This document shows positions 23,736 to 32,093 of a DNA stretch of 37,742 bases, piece after piece (positions within the stretch are counted from its first letter, which is position 1; each line of letters opens with the position of its first letter). The position numbers were made by a program, and so were the translations under genes. Under the pieces are notes generated by a model. It did not search any database. It was not told the origin of the DNA and was given only the letters and a program-made list of their open reading frames with translations. The stretch is taken from NCBI GenBank assembly GCA_051004015.1, contig JBPCKT010000069.1, positions 1 through 37,742 on the forward strand, given 5' to 3'. This stretch comes from SXOA01 sp051004015 (GTDB taxonomy: Bacteria; Planctomycetota; Planctomycetia; Pirellulales; Pirellulaceae).

Positions 23736-24977
23736 CTACTTCTTCCCCTCCACCTTCTTCAGGCTGATCTTGTCGAACGAGGCGGAGCCGGTGGCGCCGA
23801 AGAGGCCGATGCGAAAAATCCCTTCGCGGGCGGCGAGGGGGATGTCGAAGGTTTTGGTTTCCTCGTGCCAGTCGCTGGTGCCGAGGAAGGGGCCCATGAC
23901 CTGCATCCCCAGGTCGCGCCGCTGGTCGTCGTAGAGAGTGAACATGATATAGCACGACTCACCTTCTTCCTCGCCGCGGGCGACGTCCTTGGTTTTGAGC
24001 TGGGCCGTGACCTGGAGCTGCTTCACCTTACGGCCGTCGACGCCGAAGCCCTGCAACAGATGGGCGGAGACGCCGGGCTCCTGATTAGAGAAGCTGACGT
24101 AGTGCTCGCCGTCGGGTGCCTTGGGGTCGGTTTCCCACTTGACGTGTTTTTCGTAGTACCAGCCGGGCTGGGCCCCGCTGGGGAATGCCTGTTCCTCAAA
24201 GCTGCCGTTGGCCAAGCTGGGATTGAGGGGGTCCGGCTTGACCTTGCGGGCCTCTTCCGCCTTGCCGGTCATGGGGACGAACAGCGTGGGGAGCAAGGCC
24301 TCGGATTCCAGCTTGCCATCTTTCTTGCGGAAGAGGTAAAGCGTTTGCTCGTACCGCTCGCCGACGGGGACGACCATCAGGCCCCCTTCCTTGAGCTGGT
24401 CGATCAGCGGCTGCGGGGCCTTCTCGGGGGAGCAGGTGACGATGATCTTGTCGAACGGGGCGTGCTCTTCCCAGCCGAGATAGCCGTCGCCGACTTTCGT
24501 GGTGACGTTGTCGTACCCCAGTCGCTTCAGCACCCTGGCGGCACTCTTGCCGAGGGACTCCACGATTTCGATGCTGTAGACGTGCTTGACGAGCGGACTG
24601 AGCACCGCCGCCTGATAGCCGCTGCCGGTGCCGATTTCCAGGACCTTGTCGGTGGGCTTCGGGTCGATCGACTGCGTCATGTAGGCGACGATGAAGGGGG
24701 ACGAGATGGTCTGCTTGTCGCCGATGGGGATCGCCTTGTCGAAATAGGCCTCGCGGCGGTATTTGATCTCCACGAACTCATGCCGTGGCGTGGCGAGCAT
24801 GGCTTTGATGACCCGCTCGTCCTTCACCCCCGAGCCGATCACGACGTCTTCCACCATCCGCTTGCGGGCCTGCTCGAACTGCGTGCGCGTTTGAGCAGCC
24901 GCGGGGGGTGAGAAGGAACCACCCAGAAACATCAAGGTGAGTGCGGCTGCGAAAGTCCAAACGAAGATGCGTGCCAT
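23736..24977 (-). CDS. Exported protein-L-isoaspartate O-methyltransferase with C-terminal beta domain
   Basis: Residues 1-28 are a signal peptide (FVWTFAAALTLMFLGGSFSP, cleavage near AAAQ). The PIMT domain (about 35-240) has GDKQTISSPFIVAYMTQ (86-102), motif I VLEIGTGSGYQ (112-122), IEIVESLG, VGDGYLGWEEHAPFDKIIVT and LIDQLKEGGLMVVPVGER. Such enzymes methylate isoaspartyl residues to start protein repair, using SAM. After ~255 a beta-rich domain (NPSLANGSFEEQAFPSG, QPGWYYEK, FDKISLKKVEG) resembles carbohydrate-binding-like jelly rolls. A secreted SAM-dependent enzyme is odd unless it works in the periplasm with supplied SAM. It is an independent gene with a repeat upstream. Confidence 0.85.
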   Translation of the reverse strand: MARIFVWTFAAALTLMFLGGSFSPPAAAQTRTQFEQARKRMVEDVVIGSGVKDERVIKAMLATPRHEFVEIKYRREAYFDKAIPIGDKQTISSPFIVAYMTQSIDPKPTDKVLEIGTGSGYQAAVLSPLVKHVYSIEIVESLGKSAARVLKRLGYDNVTTKVGDGYLGWEEHAPFDKIIVTCSPEKAPQPLIDQLKEGGLMVVPVGERYEQTLYLFRKKDGKLESEALLPTLFVPMTGKAEEARKVKPDPLNPSLANGSFEEQAFPSGAQPGWYYEKHVKWETDPKAPDGEHYVSFSNQEPGVSAHLLQGFGVDGRKVKQLQVTAQLKTKDVARGEEEGESCYIMFTLYDDQRRDLGMQVMGPFLGTSDWHEETKTFDIPLAAREGIFRIGLFGATGSASFDKISLKKVEGKK

Positions 24978-25055
24978 CGAGAATCTCTCCGCAAGAGTGG
25001 GCCTTCCCCTGCTGTTAGCCCGAGTGCGAACCCCTAGATTATAACGCGCGGGAAG

Positions 25056-25160
25056 GCGAGCGGCCTGCGTAAGCTGGCCGGTGAGTCCGCACGACCAGGC
25101 GGTCGTTTATTGGCGATTTCCACGTGACCGGCCAGCTAACACTGGCCGCTCGCCGGTCAC
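25056..25160. repeat. About 105-bp hairpin repeat, copy 1
   Basis: The outer arms GCGAGCGGCC and GGCCGCTCGC and the inner arms AGCTGGCCGGT and ACCGGCCAGCT form a long interrupted stem. A related copy lies at 26674-26777; the two enclose the membrane-protein gene at 25180. The repeat ends 20 bp before its ATG. Confidence 0.8.
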
Positions 25161-25179
25161 GGTTCCTTAAGATTCATCC

Positions 25180-26691
25180 ATGTCCACGAGTAACGCCGGC
25201 GTTCTGGTGAAGGGAGAGCTGAGCGTCTGGCACGCTGTCGGGGTGGTGGTGGGCGTGCTGGCCGTCATCGTCGGGGTCGTGCTACTTGCGCTGCAATTGC
25301 AAGCGGGATGGTTTGTAGGGGGGGCAGGGGTGGTGCTTGTGCTTTCGGTCGGCAGCGCGGCACTGGCCCTGTGGACACGGCGAACCTGGGTGGAGGACCT
25401 GGGAAACGGTCTGGTGGTGCGAGACCGCCAGGGAGTGCGACACCACGGCGACGAGCAGATCATCGCCCTGGCGCTGGAAACCAAAAAGCAGCATAACCAG
25501 GGGGAGATCAAAGGGGTCACTCGCATCTTCAAAGTCTGGCTCGATGGCACTCCCACGCCTATCGAGATGACCAACTCCATCCGAACCGGCTATCCCGATC
25601 CGCTGGCGAATTTGATCGACCGGCTGGTGGGGACGCTGGCGGCTAGAATGAGCAACGACATCGACCGCGGGGGCAATGCGGTAGGGGACGGCTGGCGGCT
25701 GGACAAGGGTCATCTGCTGCTCGGGCCGTCGCAGGAGCAGGCCGTTCCTTTGGCGGAGCTTGTGGCCGTTGAAGTTTTTGAGCAGAAGATGTGCATCTGG
25801 CGGCGGGGGCAGGATGCGGCCATCTTCAAAGCGCCGCTCGGCTCGCGCAACGCCCACCTGCTGCCGCTGTTGCTCGAGCCGCGGATGCCGAGCCCGGAAG
25901 AGCGGCAACAAGCCCCGTCGACGACCGGCCTGGGGCGCATTCTGTTCGAGCGGAAGCCGTCCGCCGCCACCAAAGGGCTATTCATTGTTTTTTGTCCCAT
26001 ATCGGCCGTTCTTGCCATGGTGCTTGCGATTATGCTCTGGCCGAAGCCCGAGTTCTTCTTATGGGTGCCGATTGCTCTGGTTTGCAGCTTGGGTTGCGGC
26101 TTGATCGCCTTGGCATTGCGGTCGAGCGTATTCCGTTGCCATGAGCGAGGCGTCTTCAAGGCAAATTTTTTGGGAGAAAAGTTGCTGCCGTACGCCTGCG
26201 TAGCAACTTTCACGTACAGCGCGACAAAGCACTATCACAACGGCGCCTACGTGGGAACGCAACTCGCCATGAAATTTGAGCCGCTGACAGGATCCGGCGC
26301 GCCGGCGATTTCTTATGGAGCGAGCGTGCAGGTCGCCGACGACGATCTGGAAGAGCTGCGGGACTTCATCAGCCGCCAGCTCGCGGACCGCATGGCGGAG
26401 CAGCTCTCCACTGGCCAGCCGGTGCAGTGGACGGCGAACCTGGTCTTCCTCCGCGAGGGAATCCAGTACCGCCCCGCTGGAATGCTCGGCCTGGGCCGCA
26501 AAGAGCCCCACTTCCTGCCCTACGACGCTTACGGCGGCTGCAACTTGAACGAAGGGGTCTTCTATCTCTTCGTCAAAGGAAACAGCAAAGCGGTCATGAC
26601 CGAACAGTGCAACGCGGCCAACTTTTTCCCCGGCTTCTACCTGCTGCTGATGATGACATCGCCGAGCAATGAGGCGAGCGGCCTAGCGTAA
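25180..26691 (+). CDS. Hypothetical four-helix membrane protein
   Basis: This 503-residue protein is not recognised. Two membrane helices lie near the N-terminus (VWHAVGVVVGVLAVIVGVVL; FVGGAGVVLVLSVGSAALAL) and two in the middle (near 265-310, FIVFCPISAVLAMVLAIMLW; FFLWVPIALVCSLGCGLIAL). Between and after them are soluble domains: WVEDLGNGLVVRDRQGVRHH, and a repeated-looking HERGVFKANFLGEKLLPYAC / YGGCNLNEGVFYLFVKGNSK. The pattern of a PH-like beta domain is suggested but not firm. The last codons (EASGLA) and the TAA come from a hairpin repeat (26674-26777), so the C-terminus has been rewritten. No good ribosome-binding site is visible at the ATG. Confidence 0.75.
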   Translation: MSTSNAGVLVKGELSVWHAVGVVVGVLAVIVGVVLLALQLQAGWFVGGAGVVLVLSVGSAALALWTRRTWVEDLGNGLVVRDRQGVRHHGDEQIIALALETKKQHNQGEIKGVTRIFKVWLDGTPTPIEMTNSIRTGYPDPLANLIDRLVGTLAARMSNDIDRGGNAVGDGWRLDKGHLLLGPSQEQAVPLAELVAVEVFEQKMCIWRRGQDAAIFKAPLGSRNAHLLPLLLEPRMPSPEERQQAPSTTGLGRILFERKPSAATKGLFIVFCPISAVLAMVLAIMLWPKPEFFLWVPIALVCSLGCGLIALALRSSVFRCHERGVFKANFLGEKLLPYACVATFTYSATKHYHNGAYVGTQLAMKFEPLTGSGAPAISYGASVQVADDDLEELRDFISRQLADRMAEQLSTGQPVQWTANLVFLREGIQYRPAGMLGLGRKEPHFLPYDAYGGCNLNEGVFYLFVKGNSKAVMTEQCNAANFFPGFYLLLMMTSPSNEASGLA

Positions 26692-26777
26692 GCTGGCCGG
26701 TCACGTCGCCTCGGCGAAAACGACCGCGCCGGCTTGCCGACTCACCGGCCAGCTGACGCTGGCCGCTCGCCGGTGAG
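26674..26777. repeat. About 105-bp hairpin repeat, copy 2
   Basis: GCGAGCGGCCTAGCGTAAGC opens the copy and GGCCGCTCGCCGGTGAG closes it, with inner arms CTGGCCGGT and ACCGGCCAG. It supplies the stop codon of the upstream gene (26689-26691) and ends 10 bp before the stop of the DUF2330 gene. Confidence 0.8.
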
Positions 26778-26787
26778 CCATGTGGGA

Positions 26788-27867
26788 CTACTTCTTTGCA
26801 TCCGAAGTCCAAGCCGCTGCGGCAGGGCCCCCCTCGCGGGCGTCGTGGGGGACGAAGTCGCGGTTGGTGTAATAGGGGAAGAGCCATAAATCATCCGGCC
26901 AGGCCCGCACGTCCTCCGGCTTCAGCCCACGGGCCTGGATGTTCGTCAGATAGTACTTCTCACCCGGATGCAGCTTCTGGCAGAGCTTTGTGACGGTCGG
27001 AAAAATGCGCCCAAAGCCCTTAAGAAACGGGTCTTCCTCCGGCAGAGAGTACGCCTTGCCCCCATTGGGCTCGCATTGCGGCGAGTCCCAATCCCGGTAG
27101 GTCAGCTCAAATCCCCGATGCCGGTAGCCGTACTTGCTGAGCTTGTCGTTGAGCCAGAAGCGATAGAGTACATACAAGTTCACATCGAACGGCTTGGATT
27201 GCAGCCCGGTGAGCTTCATCGGAAAGTAGATGCCGTCCCGCCCGCCGGTGGAGAACGTGAACCGCAGTGGGCTCGACTCGATTTCCTTCTCCTTCACCAG
27301 GGCGGCACTGGCGACCTTGATGCAGGCGTAGACGTACTTCTTCTTGCGGTAGAAATCGAGCACGTCTTCGGCGTTCTCCAGAGTTTGATACCCCTCCTTT
27401 TCCAACCAAGGGTTCAGCCCACCCGCTTGATTTTCGCGGACTACGGCAATCTCAAAATCGCCGACCACCTGACGGGAAATCACTTCCACGGTCGTAGTTT
27501 TGGCAGCGCCCCCAGGCAATCCTCCGGCCGACGTGCTTTCCGACTTCGTCAGCTTGGGTGTTTGCCTGACCTGCACGTAGGCAAACAGTTCGTGGAAGAG
27601 CTTGGGGTCTTCTTTGCCAATCTTGGGCTCATTGGGGAACGGAATAATCCAGGCAAAGCTCTTGGCCTCCCCCTCGACGCGAATCTTGAGAATCAGGTCT
27701 TCCGTTGCCTTCGTCTCCTCGTTCCCCTGCTGAAAGACGATGATCGCCTCCTGCCCGCGCTCCTCCAGCGAACCCTGATAGTTCCGTGGCTTGCGGACGA
27801 GGCCGTCGGCGAAGGCAGGAGCCGAGAGAGCGAGAAGTGCAAAGATGAGTGCCGTGGAACGTAGCAT
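26788..27867 (-). CDS. Exported DUF2330 protein
   Basis: The signal peptide is at 1-20 (STALIFALLALSAPAFADG). The body resembles DUF2330: GQEAIIVFQQGNEETKATED, LILKIRVEGEAKSFAWIIPF, PNEPKIGKEDPKLFHELFAY, then VISRQVVGDFEIAVV, LRFTFSTGGRDGIYFPMKLT and NLYVLYRFWLNDKL. These proteins are exported and have no assigned activity. The N-terminal block with IIPFPNEP is the conserved core. Length (359) is normal. It is divergent from the GDSL-CocE gene (73 bp between starts). The downstream end is next to the hairpin repeat. Confidence 0.8.
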   Translation of the reverse strand: MLRSTALIFALLALSAPAFADGLVRKPRNYQGSLEERGQEAIIVFQQGNEETKATEDLILKIRVEGEAKSFAWIIPFPNEPKIGKEDPKLFHELFAYVQVRQTPKLTKSESTSAGGLPGGAAKTTTVEVISRQVVGDFEIAVVRENQAGGLNPWLEKEGYQTLENAEDVLDFYRKKKYVYACIKVASAALVKEKEIESSPLRFTFSTGGRDGIYFPMKLTGLQSKPFDVNLYVLYRFWLNDKLSKYGYRHRGFELTYRDWDSPQCEPNGGKAYSLPEEDPFLKGFGRIFPTVTKLCQKLHPGEKYYLTNIQARGLKPEDVRAWPDDLWLFPYYTNRDFVPHDAREGGPAAAAWTSDAKK

Positions 27868-27940
27868 GGCTGTCTCCTGAGGTGCCCAATGTTAGCATAT
27901 CCGAAGTTTGAATCTCGGACACTCAGCCGGAGCCAGGCCA

Positions 27941-30250
27941 ATGCAAGGGCGACTGCTTTTTTTCATATCTACCGTACTCTTCGTTCTCCAGGCAATCTTG
28001 AACCCTGGAACCGCGGCCGAGCCCCTGGAAATCATCACCCTCGGCGATTCCATCACCAAAGGGGTCCGCACGGGCGTTAAGCTGGAAGAAACCTTTGCTG
28101 CTCTGTTGGAAGCAGACTTGAAGAGCCGCGGCGTTGATGCCCGCGTGACGAATGTCGGCATCGGCGGCGAGCGGACCGATGGTGCGCTCGCCCGGCTGGA
28201 GAAGGATGTGCTGACGAAGAAGCCGCGGCTCGTCACGGTGATGTACGGGACGAACGACAGCTATGTGGACAAGGGGAAAGACCAACCGCGGCTGAGCGTG
28301 GAAGAATATCGGCGGAATCTGACGGAGCTGGTGAAGCGGATTAAGGATGCAGGCGCGATTCCGGTCGTGATGACCGAGCCGCGATGGGGCAAGAGTGCCA
28401 AGAATGGTGCGGGAGCGAACCCCAATGAGCTGCTGCAAAACTATGTCGCCGCCTGCCGCGAGGTTGCCAAAGAAGCCAGCGTGCCGCTCGTCGATAACTT
28501 CGGCACTTGGACACGGGCGGAAACGGCCGGACATAACATCAGCAAATGGATGACGGACGAGTGCCATCCCAACCCGCTCGGCCATCGGGTCCTTACCGAC
28601 GCCATATTGCCGATCGTCCTCGCCCAGCTTGCCCCCGCGAAGCTTTCCGACGAACCGCCGGTAGATCTCGGCGGTGTACTGGAAAAGCATGTGATGATTC
28701 CCATGCGCGATGGCGTGAAGCTCTCCGCCTATCTCTACTTTCCGCCAGGCGACGGCCCCTGGCCTGTCATCCTGGAGCAGCGGTATGCCAATGGCCGCGA
28801 CCCAGGCACGCGGCAGTCGTTTGCCAAGTTGGCGAGGGGGGGCTTTGTGACGTGTCTGGCCAACTTCCGCGGCTCGCAGCTTTCCGAAGGGACCTGGGTC
28901 GGCTACCGGGCGCTTGGCTGGGGAGAGCTCAAAGACGGTTATGACCTGGTCGAGTGGCTCGGCACGCAGACGTGGTCCAGCGGCCCGGTCGGCACCTTCG
29001 GCAGTTCCCAGGCCGGCTTCGCCCAGAATTTTCTGGCCGTCACGCAGACGCCGCATTTGAAGGCCCAGTACATGATCGATACCGGCCTCTCTCTGTACCA
29101 CGAGGGCTACCGCATCGGCGGAACCACGCGGCCCGAGCGCTTCAAGACGATGGACAAAGTCTGCCGCGTGCCGGAGCACAACCAGGCGCAGCTCCGCGAC
29201 TGGTTTGCTCACCCCGCCTACGACGCCTACTGGGCCGAGGAAGACTGCACCCGCTTCTTCGACAAGATGAACGTCCCCTGCTTCACCATCGGCAGCTGGT
29301 ACGACTTCATGTCCGTCGGCTCCATCGACAGTTTCGTCGGCCGGCAGCACCGCGGCGGTGAAAACTCCCGCGGCAAGCAGCAGCTTCTGCTTGGCCCCTG
29401 GCTGCACGGCCGCCAGAAGGAAATCAACAAGACCAGCGAAATGCTGTACCCCGAGAACGCAAAATTCCCAATGGAGGCTCATGCCATCCGCTGGTTCGAC
29501 CATTACCTGAAGGGGGTCGATAACGGCGTGGAGAAAGAGCCAACCGTCCGCTACTACGTGATGGGTGCGCTCGGCGAACCCGGCGCACCCGGCAACGAAT
29601 GGCGGACCGCCGAGGACTGGCCGCTCACGACCACCGCAACGCCCTATTACCTGCACGCTGACAAATCTCTCACAACTTCGCCTCCGAATTCCGCCGACGC
29701 CAGCGTCACCTTTCTGGCCGATCCGCTCCACCCCAACTCCATCCCCGGAACCGCCTTCCCCGGAGCAGCCGACGCCCAAAAGTTTGAGGCCCAGGAGCAA
29801 GTCCGCACCTTTACCACGGAAGTCCTCGCGGAGCCCGTCGAGTGGACCGGCAAAGTACAGGCCGATCTCTATGTCGCCTCTAGCGCCAAGGACACCGATT
29901 TCATCGTCCGCGTCACCGACGTCTATCCCGACGGCCGCAGCATCCTGATCGTCGATTACGTCCGCCGGGCCCGCTACCGCGACGGCTTCGAAAAGGAGGT
30001 CTTTATGGAACCGGGCAAGGTCTACAAGGTCGCCTTCGACGTCGGCTCCCTCAGCCAGATCTTCAACAAGGGGCACCGCATCCGCGTCATCATCGCGAGC
30101 ACCGGGGCTCCCTTCTTCGAACCCAACCCCAACACCGGCGAGCCGCTGGGCCTGGACCCGCTGACGGAGAAGAACACGGTCGTGGCGAAGAACACCGTGT
30201 ATCTGAACAAGGAACACGCTTCGCGGATTATCGCGCCGGTTGTCAAATGA
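27941..30250 (+). CDS. Exported GDSL/SGNH hydrolase fused to CocE/NonD (S15-like) hydrolase
   Basis: The start is ATG 27941, directly ahead of a signal peptide (RLLFFISTVLFVLQAIL, cleavage near GTAAEP). An in-frame TTG at 27908 is weaker. The N-terminal SGNH hydrolase has all four blocks: GDSIT (Ser37), GIGGERT, YGTND and DECH (Asp206, His209). The C-terminal part from about 240 is a CocE-type alpha/beta hydrolase (MIPMRDGVKLSAYLYFPPGD; FGSSQAGF with Ser356 in GxSxxG; GPWLHGR with His489) plus the jelly-roll domain (EPVEWTGKVQADLYVASSAK; GHRIRVIIASTGAPFFEP). Both active sites look complete, so the 769-residue enzyme may carry two ester/peptide hydrolase activities acting on an extracellular substrate. 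Confidence 0.9.
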   Translation: MQGRLLFFISTVLFVLQAILNPGTAAEPLEIITLGDSITKGVRTGVKLEETFAALLEADLKSRGVDARVTNVGIGGERTDGALARLEKDVLTKKPRLVTVMYGTNDSYVDKGKDQPRLSVEEYRRNLTELVKRIKDAGAIPVVMTEPRWGKSAKNGAGANPNELLQNYVAACREVAKEASVPLVDNFGTWTRAETAGHNISKWMTDECHPNPLGHRVLTDAILPIVLAQLAPAKLSDEPPVDLGGVLEKHVMIPMRDGVKLSAYLYFPPGDGPWPVILEQRYANGRDPGTRQSFAKLARGGFVTCLANFRGSQLSEGTWVGYRALGWGELKDGYDLVEWLGTQTWSSGPVGTFGSSQAGFAQNFLAVTQTPHLKAQYMIDTGLSLYHEGYRIGGTTRPERFKTMDKVCRVPEHNQAQLRDWFAHPAYDAYWAEEDCTRFFDKMNVPCFTIGSWYDFMSVGSIDSFVGRQHRGGENSRGKQQLLLGPWLHGRQKEINKTSEMLYPENAKFPMEAHAIRWFDHYLKGVDNGVEKEPTVRYYVMGALGEPGAPGNEWRTAEDWPLTTTATPYYLHADKSLTTSPPNSADASVTFLADPLHPNSIPGTAFPGAADAQKFEAQEQVRTFTTEVLAEPVEWTGKVQADLYVASSAKDTDFIVRVTDVYPDGRSILIVDYVRRARYRDGFEKEVFMEPGKVYKVAFDVGSLSQIFNKGHRIRVIIASTGAPFFEPNPNTGEPLGLDPLTEKNTVVAKNTVYLNKEHASRIIAPVVK

Positions 30251-30251
30251 T

Positions 30252-30340
30252 CCACAGATTTCGCGGATGAACGCAGATTGCAGGCAAAGTCAGGAATTCA
30301 ATCTGCGTTCGTCTGCGCAATCTGCGGACAATCGCGGACG
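30252..30340. repeat. GCAGATT inverted repeat
   Basis: GATGAACGCAGATTG (30266-30280) and CAATCTGCGTTCGTC (30299-30313) pair over 15 bp with one mismatch, and further AATCTGCG copies flank them. It lies directly after the GDSL-CocE stop and is a dispersed repeat that could end that transcript. Confidence 0.65.
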
Positions 30341-30415
30341 AGAACTGGTCCAATGGACCGGCCCAATGATTACGCTATACTGCGGCGAAAATCCACCAAT
30401 CCAGCGAAACCGTCG

Positions 30416-30604
30416 ATGAATCACCCTATCAGCAAATGGGTCGGCACGAACGTGCATGTGACGCTCCGAACAACGATGCCCACGCCCATTCAAGGAAAGC
30501 TCGTGGAAGTGGACGAGTCGGGCATTCTCTTGGAATTGCCCAAAGGGCAGACGTTCATTCCCTCAACATCCATCCTCCATATCAGTCTCCTGGATGAGGC
30601 GTGA
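30416..30604 (+). CDS. Small Sm-like (LSm/Hfq-fold) protein, tentative
   Basis: This 62-residue protein starts at ATG 30416. WVGTNVHVTLRTTMPTPIQG then LVEVDESGILLELPKGQTFI follows the strand pattern of Sm-like domains (beta-2 KLVEVDESGILLEL), with IPSTSILHISL as the last strand. That fold binds RNA in Hfq, but the conserved Hfq residues are not present, so RNA binding is only a guess. A longer in-frame start at 30278 would add 46 residues that translate the preceding repeat and are rejected. Confidence 0.65.
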   Translation: MNHPISKWVGTNVHVTLRTTMPTPIQGKLVEVDESGILLELPKGQTFIPSTSILHISLLDEA

Positions 30605-30688
30605 GGAGGAACGGCTAACTTGATGGGGATGGCGTAGGAACTCCCCTGAACTTTCCGGATTCGCTATATTCTCGGTACGAATCCGAGC

Positions 30689-30712
30689 CCGCCGGAGAGG
30701 TCTCTCCGGCGG
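30689..30712 (+). promoter_or_regulatory. Perfect 11-bp hairpin in the leader of the 88-residue gene
   Basis: CCGCCGGAGAG (30689-30699) pairs with CTCTCCGGCGG (30702-30712) across a two-base gap, 41 bases before the GTG start. TATATT at 30665-30670 could be a -10 box, but no good -35 is seen. The hairpin may affect stability or translation of the small gene. Confidence 0.5.
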
Positions 30713-30753
30713 TCTATCAGGAACCATTTCTCATCAGGAAAGAGGAGCGTGCC

Positions 30754-31020
30754 GTGACCAAGGAAGAGATTCTATCCAAGTTGCAATCGGGCGAATTGTC
30801 GGTGGAGGAAGCCTCCAAGCAGCTCGCCGCGCTGGATTCCCCCAGGGGCAAACAACTCTACTGCAAGGTCAGTGATAAGGGGGCCGTTTCCGTCTACGGG
30901 ATGGGCCGGTTCCCCGTCACGCTCTACATGGAGCAGTGGGACCGGCTGTTGGGCTATGCCGATGAAATCAAGTCGTTCATCGCCGCAAATAGCAGCAAAT
31001 TGAAGCGCAAAGGGGAGTAG
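30754..31020 (+). CDS. Small protein with SHOCT-like N-terminal helix pair
   Basis: This 88-residue protein starts at GTG 30754 with AGAGGAG six bases upstream. TKEEILSKLQSGELSVEEAS then KQLAALDS is the short helix-hairpin seen in SHOCT-type segments. VSVYGMGRFPVTLYMEQWDR then LLGYADEIKSFIAAN forms a second part. The function is unknown. It converges on trxA with stops two bases apart. Confidence 0.7.
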   Translation: MTKEEILSKLQSGELSVEEASKQLAALDSPRGKQLYCKVSDKGAVSVYGMGRFPVTLYMEQWDRLLGYADEIKSFIAANSSKLKRKGE

Positions 31021-31022
31021 CC

Positions 31023-31352
31023 CTACCGTGCCGAGTCCAGCACGGACTGGAGCTGCGTCTTGGGGGGCATGCCGACCCACCGCTGGACGGGCTGTCCTCC
31101 CTTGAAGACGATCAGCGTGGGGATACTCGTCACGCCGTACTCTTCCGCGGAGGCGGCGTTCTCGTCGATATTCACCTTGCCGACCTTGGCGGCCCCCACG
31201 TTCTCCGACGCCAATTCCTCAATCATGGGGGCGATACGGCGGCAGGGGCCACACCAGGGAGCCCAAAAGTCCACCAGCACCGGTCCGGCTGCGTCCAGCA
31301 CTTCGGTCTTGAAATTGGCGTCCGTAAACTCCACGACGTTTGCACCGGCCAT
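31023..31352 (-). CDS. trxA: Thioredoxin
   Basis: This 109-residue thioredoxin reduces disulfides in cytoplasmic proteins and is recycled by thioredoxin reductase. The active site FWAPWCGPCRRIAP has the canonical WCGPC; the conserved cis-Pro is in TSIPTLIVFKGG, and the buried Asp is in VLVDFWA. Length matches single-domain thioredoxins. A good promoter lies 96-125 bp upstream (31448-31477). No reductase gene is adjacent. Confidence 0.95.
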   Translation of the reverse strand: MAGANVVEFTDANFKTEVLDAAGPVLVDFWAPWCGPCRRIAPMIEELASENVGAAKVGKVNIDENAASAEEYGVTSIPTLIVFKGGQPVQRWVGMPPKTQLQSVLDSAR

Positions 31353-31447
31353 GATCTTGTCTCCGCGGTCAGATTCTTAACTTGGAAATACTCGGCTCCA
31401 CTGCCTTCATTTTACGGCAGCACTTGGTATGCCTAAGACAGGAGCCG

Positions 31448-31477
31448 ATTCTAAGGGCGATCCCGCGAGGGTGTCAA
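31448..31477 (-). promoter_or_regulatory. Sigma-70-type promoter of trxA
   Basis: On the minus strand TTGACA (31472-31477) and TAGAAT (31448-31453) are 18 bp apart, a near-consensus pair upstream of the thioredoxin start at 31352. The rest of the 247-bp gap to the toxin gene holds nothing else I recognise. Confidence 0.65.
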
Positions 31478-31599
31478 TCAACCACATTCATGCGGCTCTT
31501 GACGTAACTCCATGACAGGCTTGACTCTTGGACGCTCAAGCGCACGAACTGGACCTCGCGGAGTGAACTTCCCTAAGCGTAGTGGACACTTTTGCGACT

Positions 31600-31920
31600 C
31601 TAAGGAAGGTCCGCCCACCGAGTCGGGTCGAGCACCTTCAAGAGGTCGCGGCTGCCGTGGATGCAGGCCACAATCAAGCAGCCGCCGCGCCGATGGACGT
31701 AGATGATGCGGTACGACTTGTGGTAGATCTCGCGAGCGCCGAACTCGCGGAGCTCATCAATCGGGCTGCCAGAATCCGGAAACTTTTCCAGCCGCTTTTC
31801 GGGAGCCTCGAGCAAGTCGATGGCAAGCTTCTCGGCTCGATTGGGAGAATCCTTCGCGACGTAGTCGAAGATGCTCTTTACGTCGTCGAGGGCGGGTCTT
31901 GTCCAGACGATTTTCGCCAC
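31600..31920 (-). CDS. RelE/ParE-family toxin
   Basis: This 106-residue protein has the RelE/ParE layout: IVWTRPALDDVKSIFDYVA, then KLAIDLLEAPEKRLEKFPDS, IDELREFGAREIYHKSYRII, then YVHRRGGCLIVACIHGSRDL. ParE-like members poison gyrase, and RelE-like ones cut mRNA on the ribosome; sequence alone does not settle which. It overlaps the antitoxin gene by 43 bp on the same strand, as in type II toxin-antitoxin pairs. Confidence 0.85.
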   Translation of the reverse strand: MAKIVWTRPALDDVKSIFDYVAKDSPNRAEKLAIDLLEAPEKRLEKFPDSGSPIDELREFGAREIYHKSYRIIYVHRRGGCLIVACIHGSRDLLKVLDPTRWADLP

Positions 31921-32093
31921 TTGCGGACCTCGTCAATCGCTTGCTGTGTGGTGAATACTTCCCCGGCATCCGCAGCACGAATCCCCTCTTCGACTTTGCG
32001 GCGCAGATAGAGGTGATAGCGGATGTCCTCCATCGTGCAATCGTCTGGCAAGGAATTGACGACGTTCAGGACTTGTTGCTTGAGTGTGAGCAT
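31878..32093 (-). CDS. Antitoxin partner of the RelE/ParE toxin
   Basis: This 71-residue protein reads QQVLNVVNSLPDDCTMEDIR then YHLYLRRKVEEGIRAADAGE, a common antitoxin layout: a short helical DNA-binding or dimerisation start and a charged C-terminal tail that would wrap the toxin. It precedes the toxin and overlaps it, so translation is probably coupled. A TAGAAT sequence upstream on the minus strand could be a -10 box, but its -35 is weak. It probably represses its own operon (family knowledge). Confidence 0.8.
   Translation of the reverse strand: MLTLKQQVLNVVNSLPDDCTMEDIRYHLYLRRKVEEGIRAADAGEVFTTQQAIDEVRKWRKSSGQDPPSTT

Noticed and set aside
27923..30217. A 764-codon open frame antisense to the GDSL-CocE gene
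   Set aside because: The sense frame has complete catalytic motifs and a signal peptide; the antisense frame shows no family features and reflects GC-rich codon bias.
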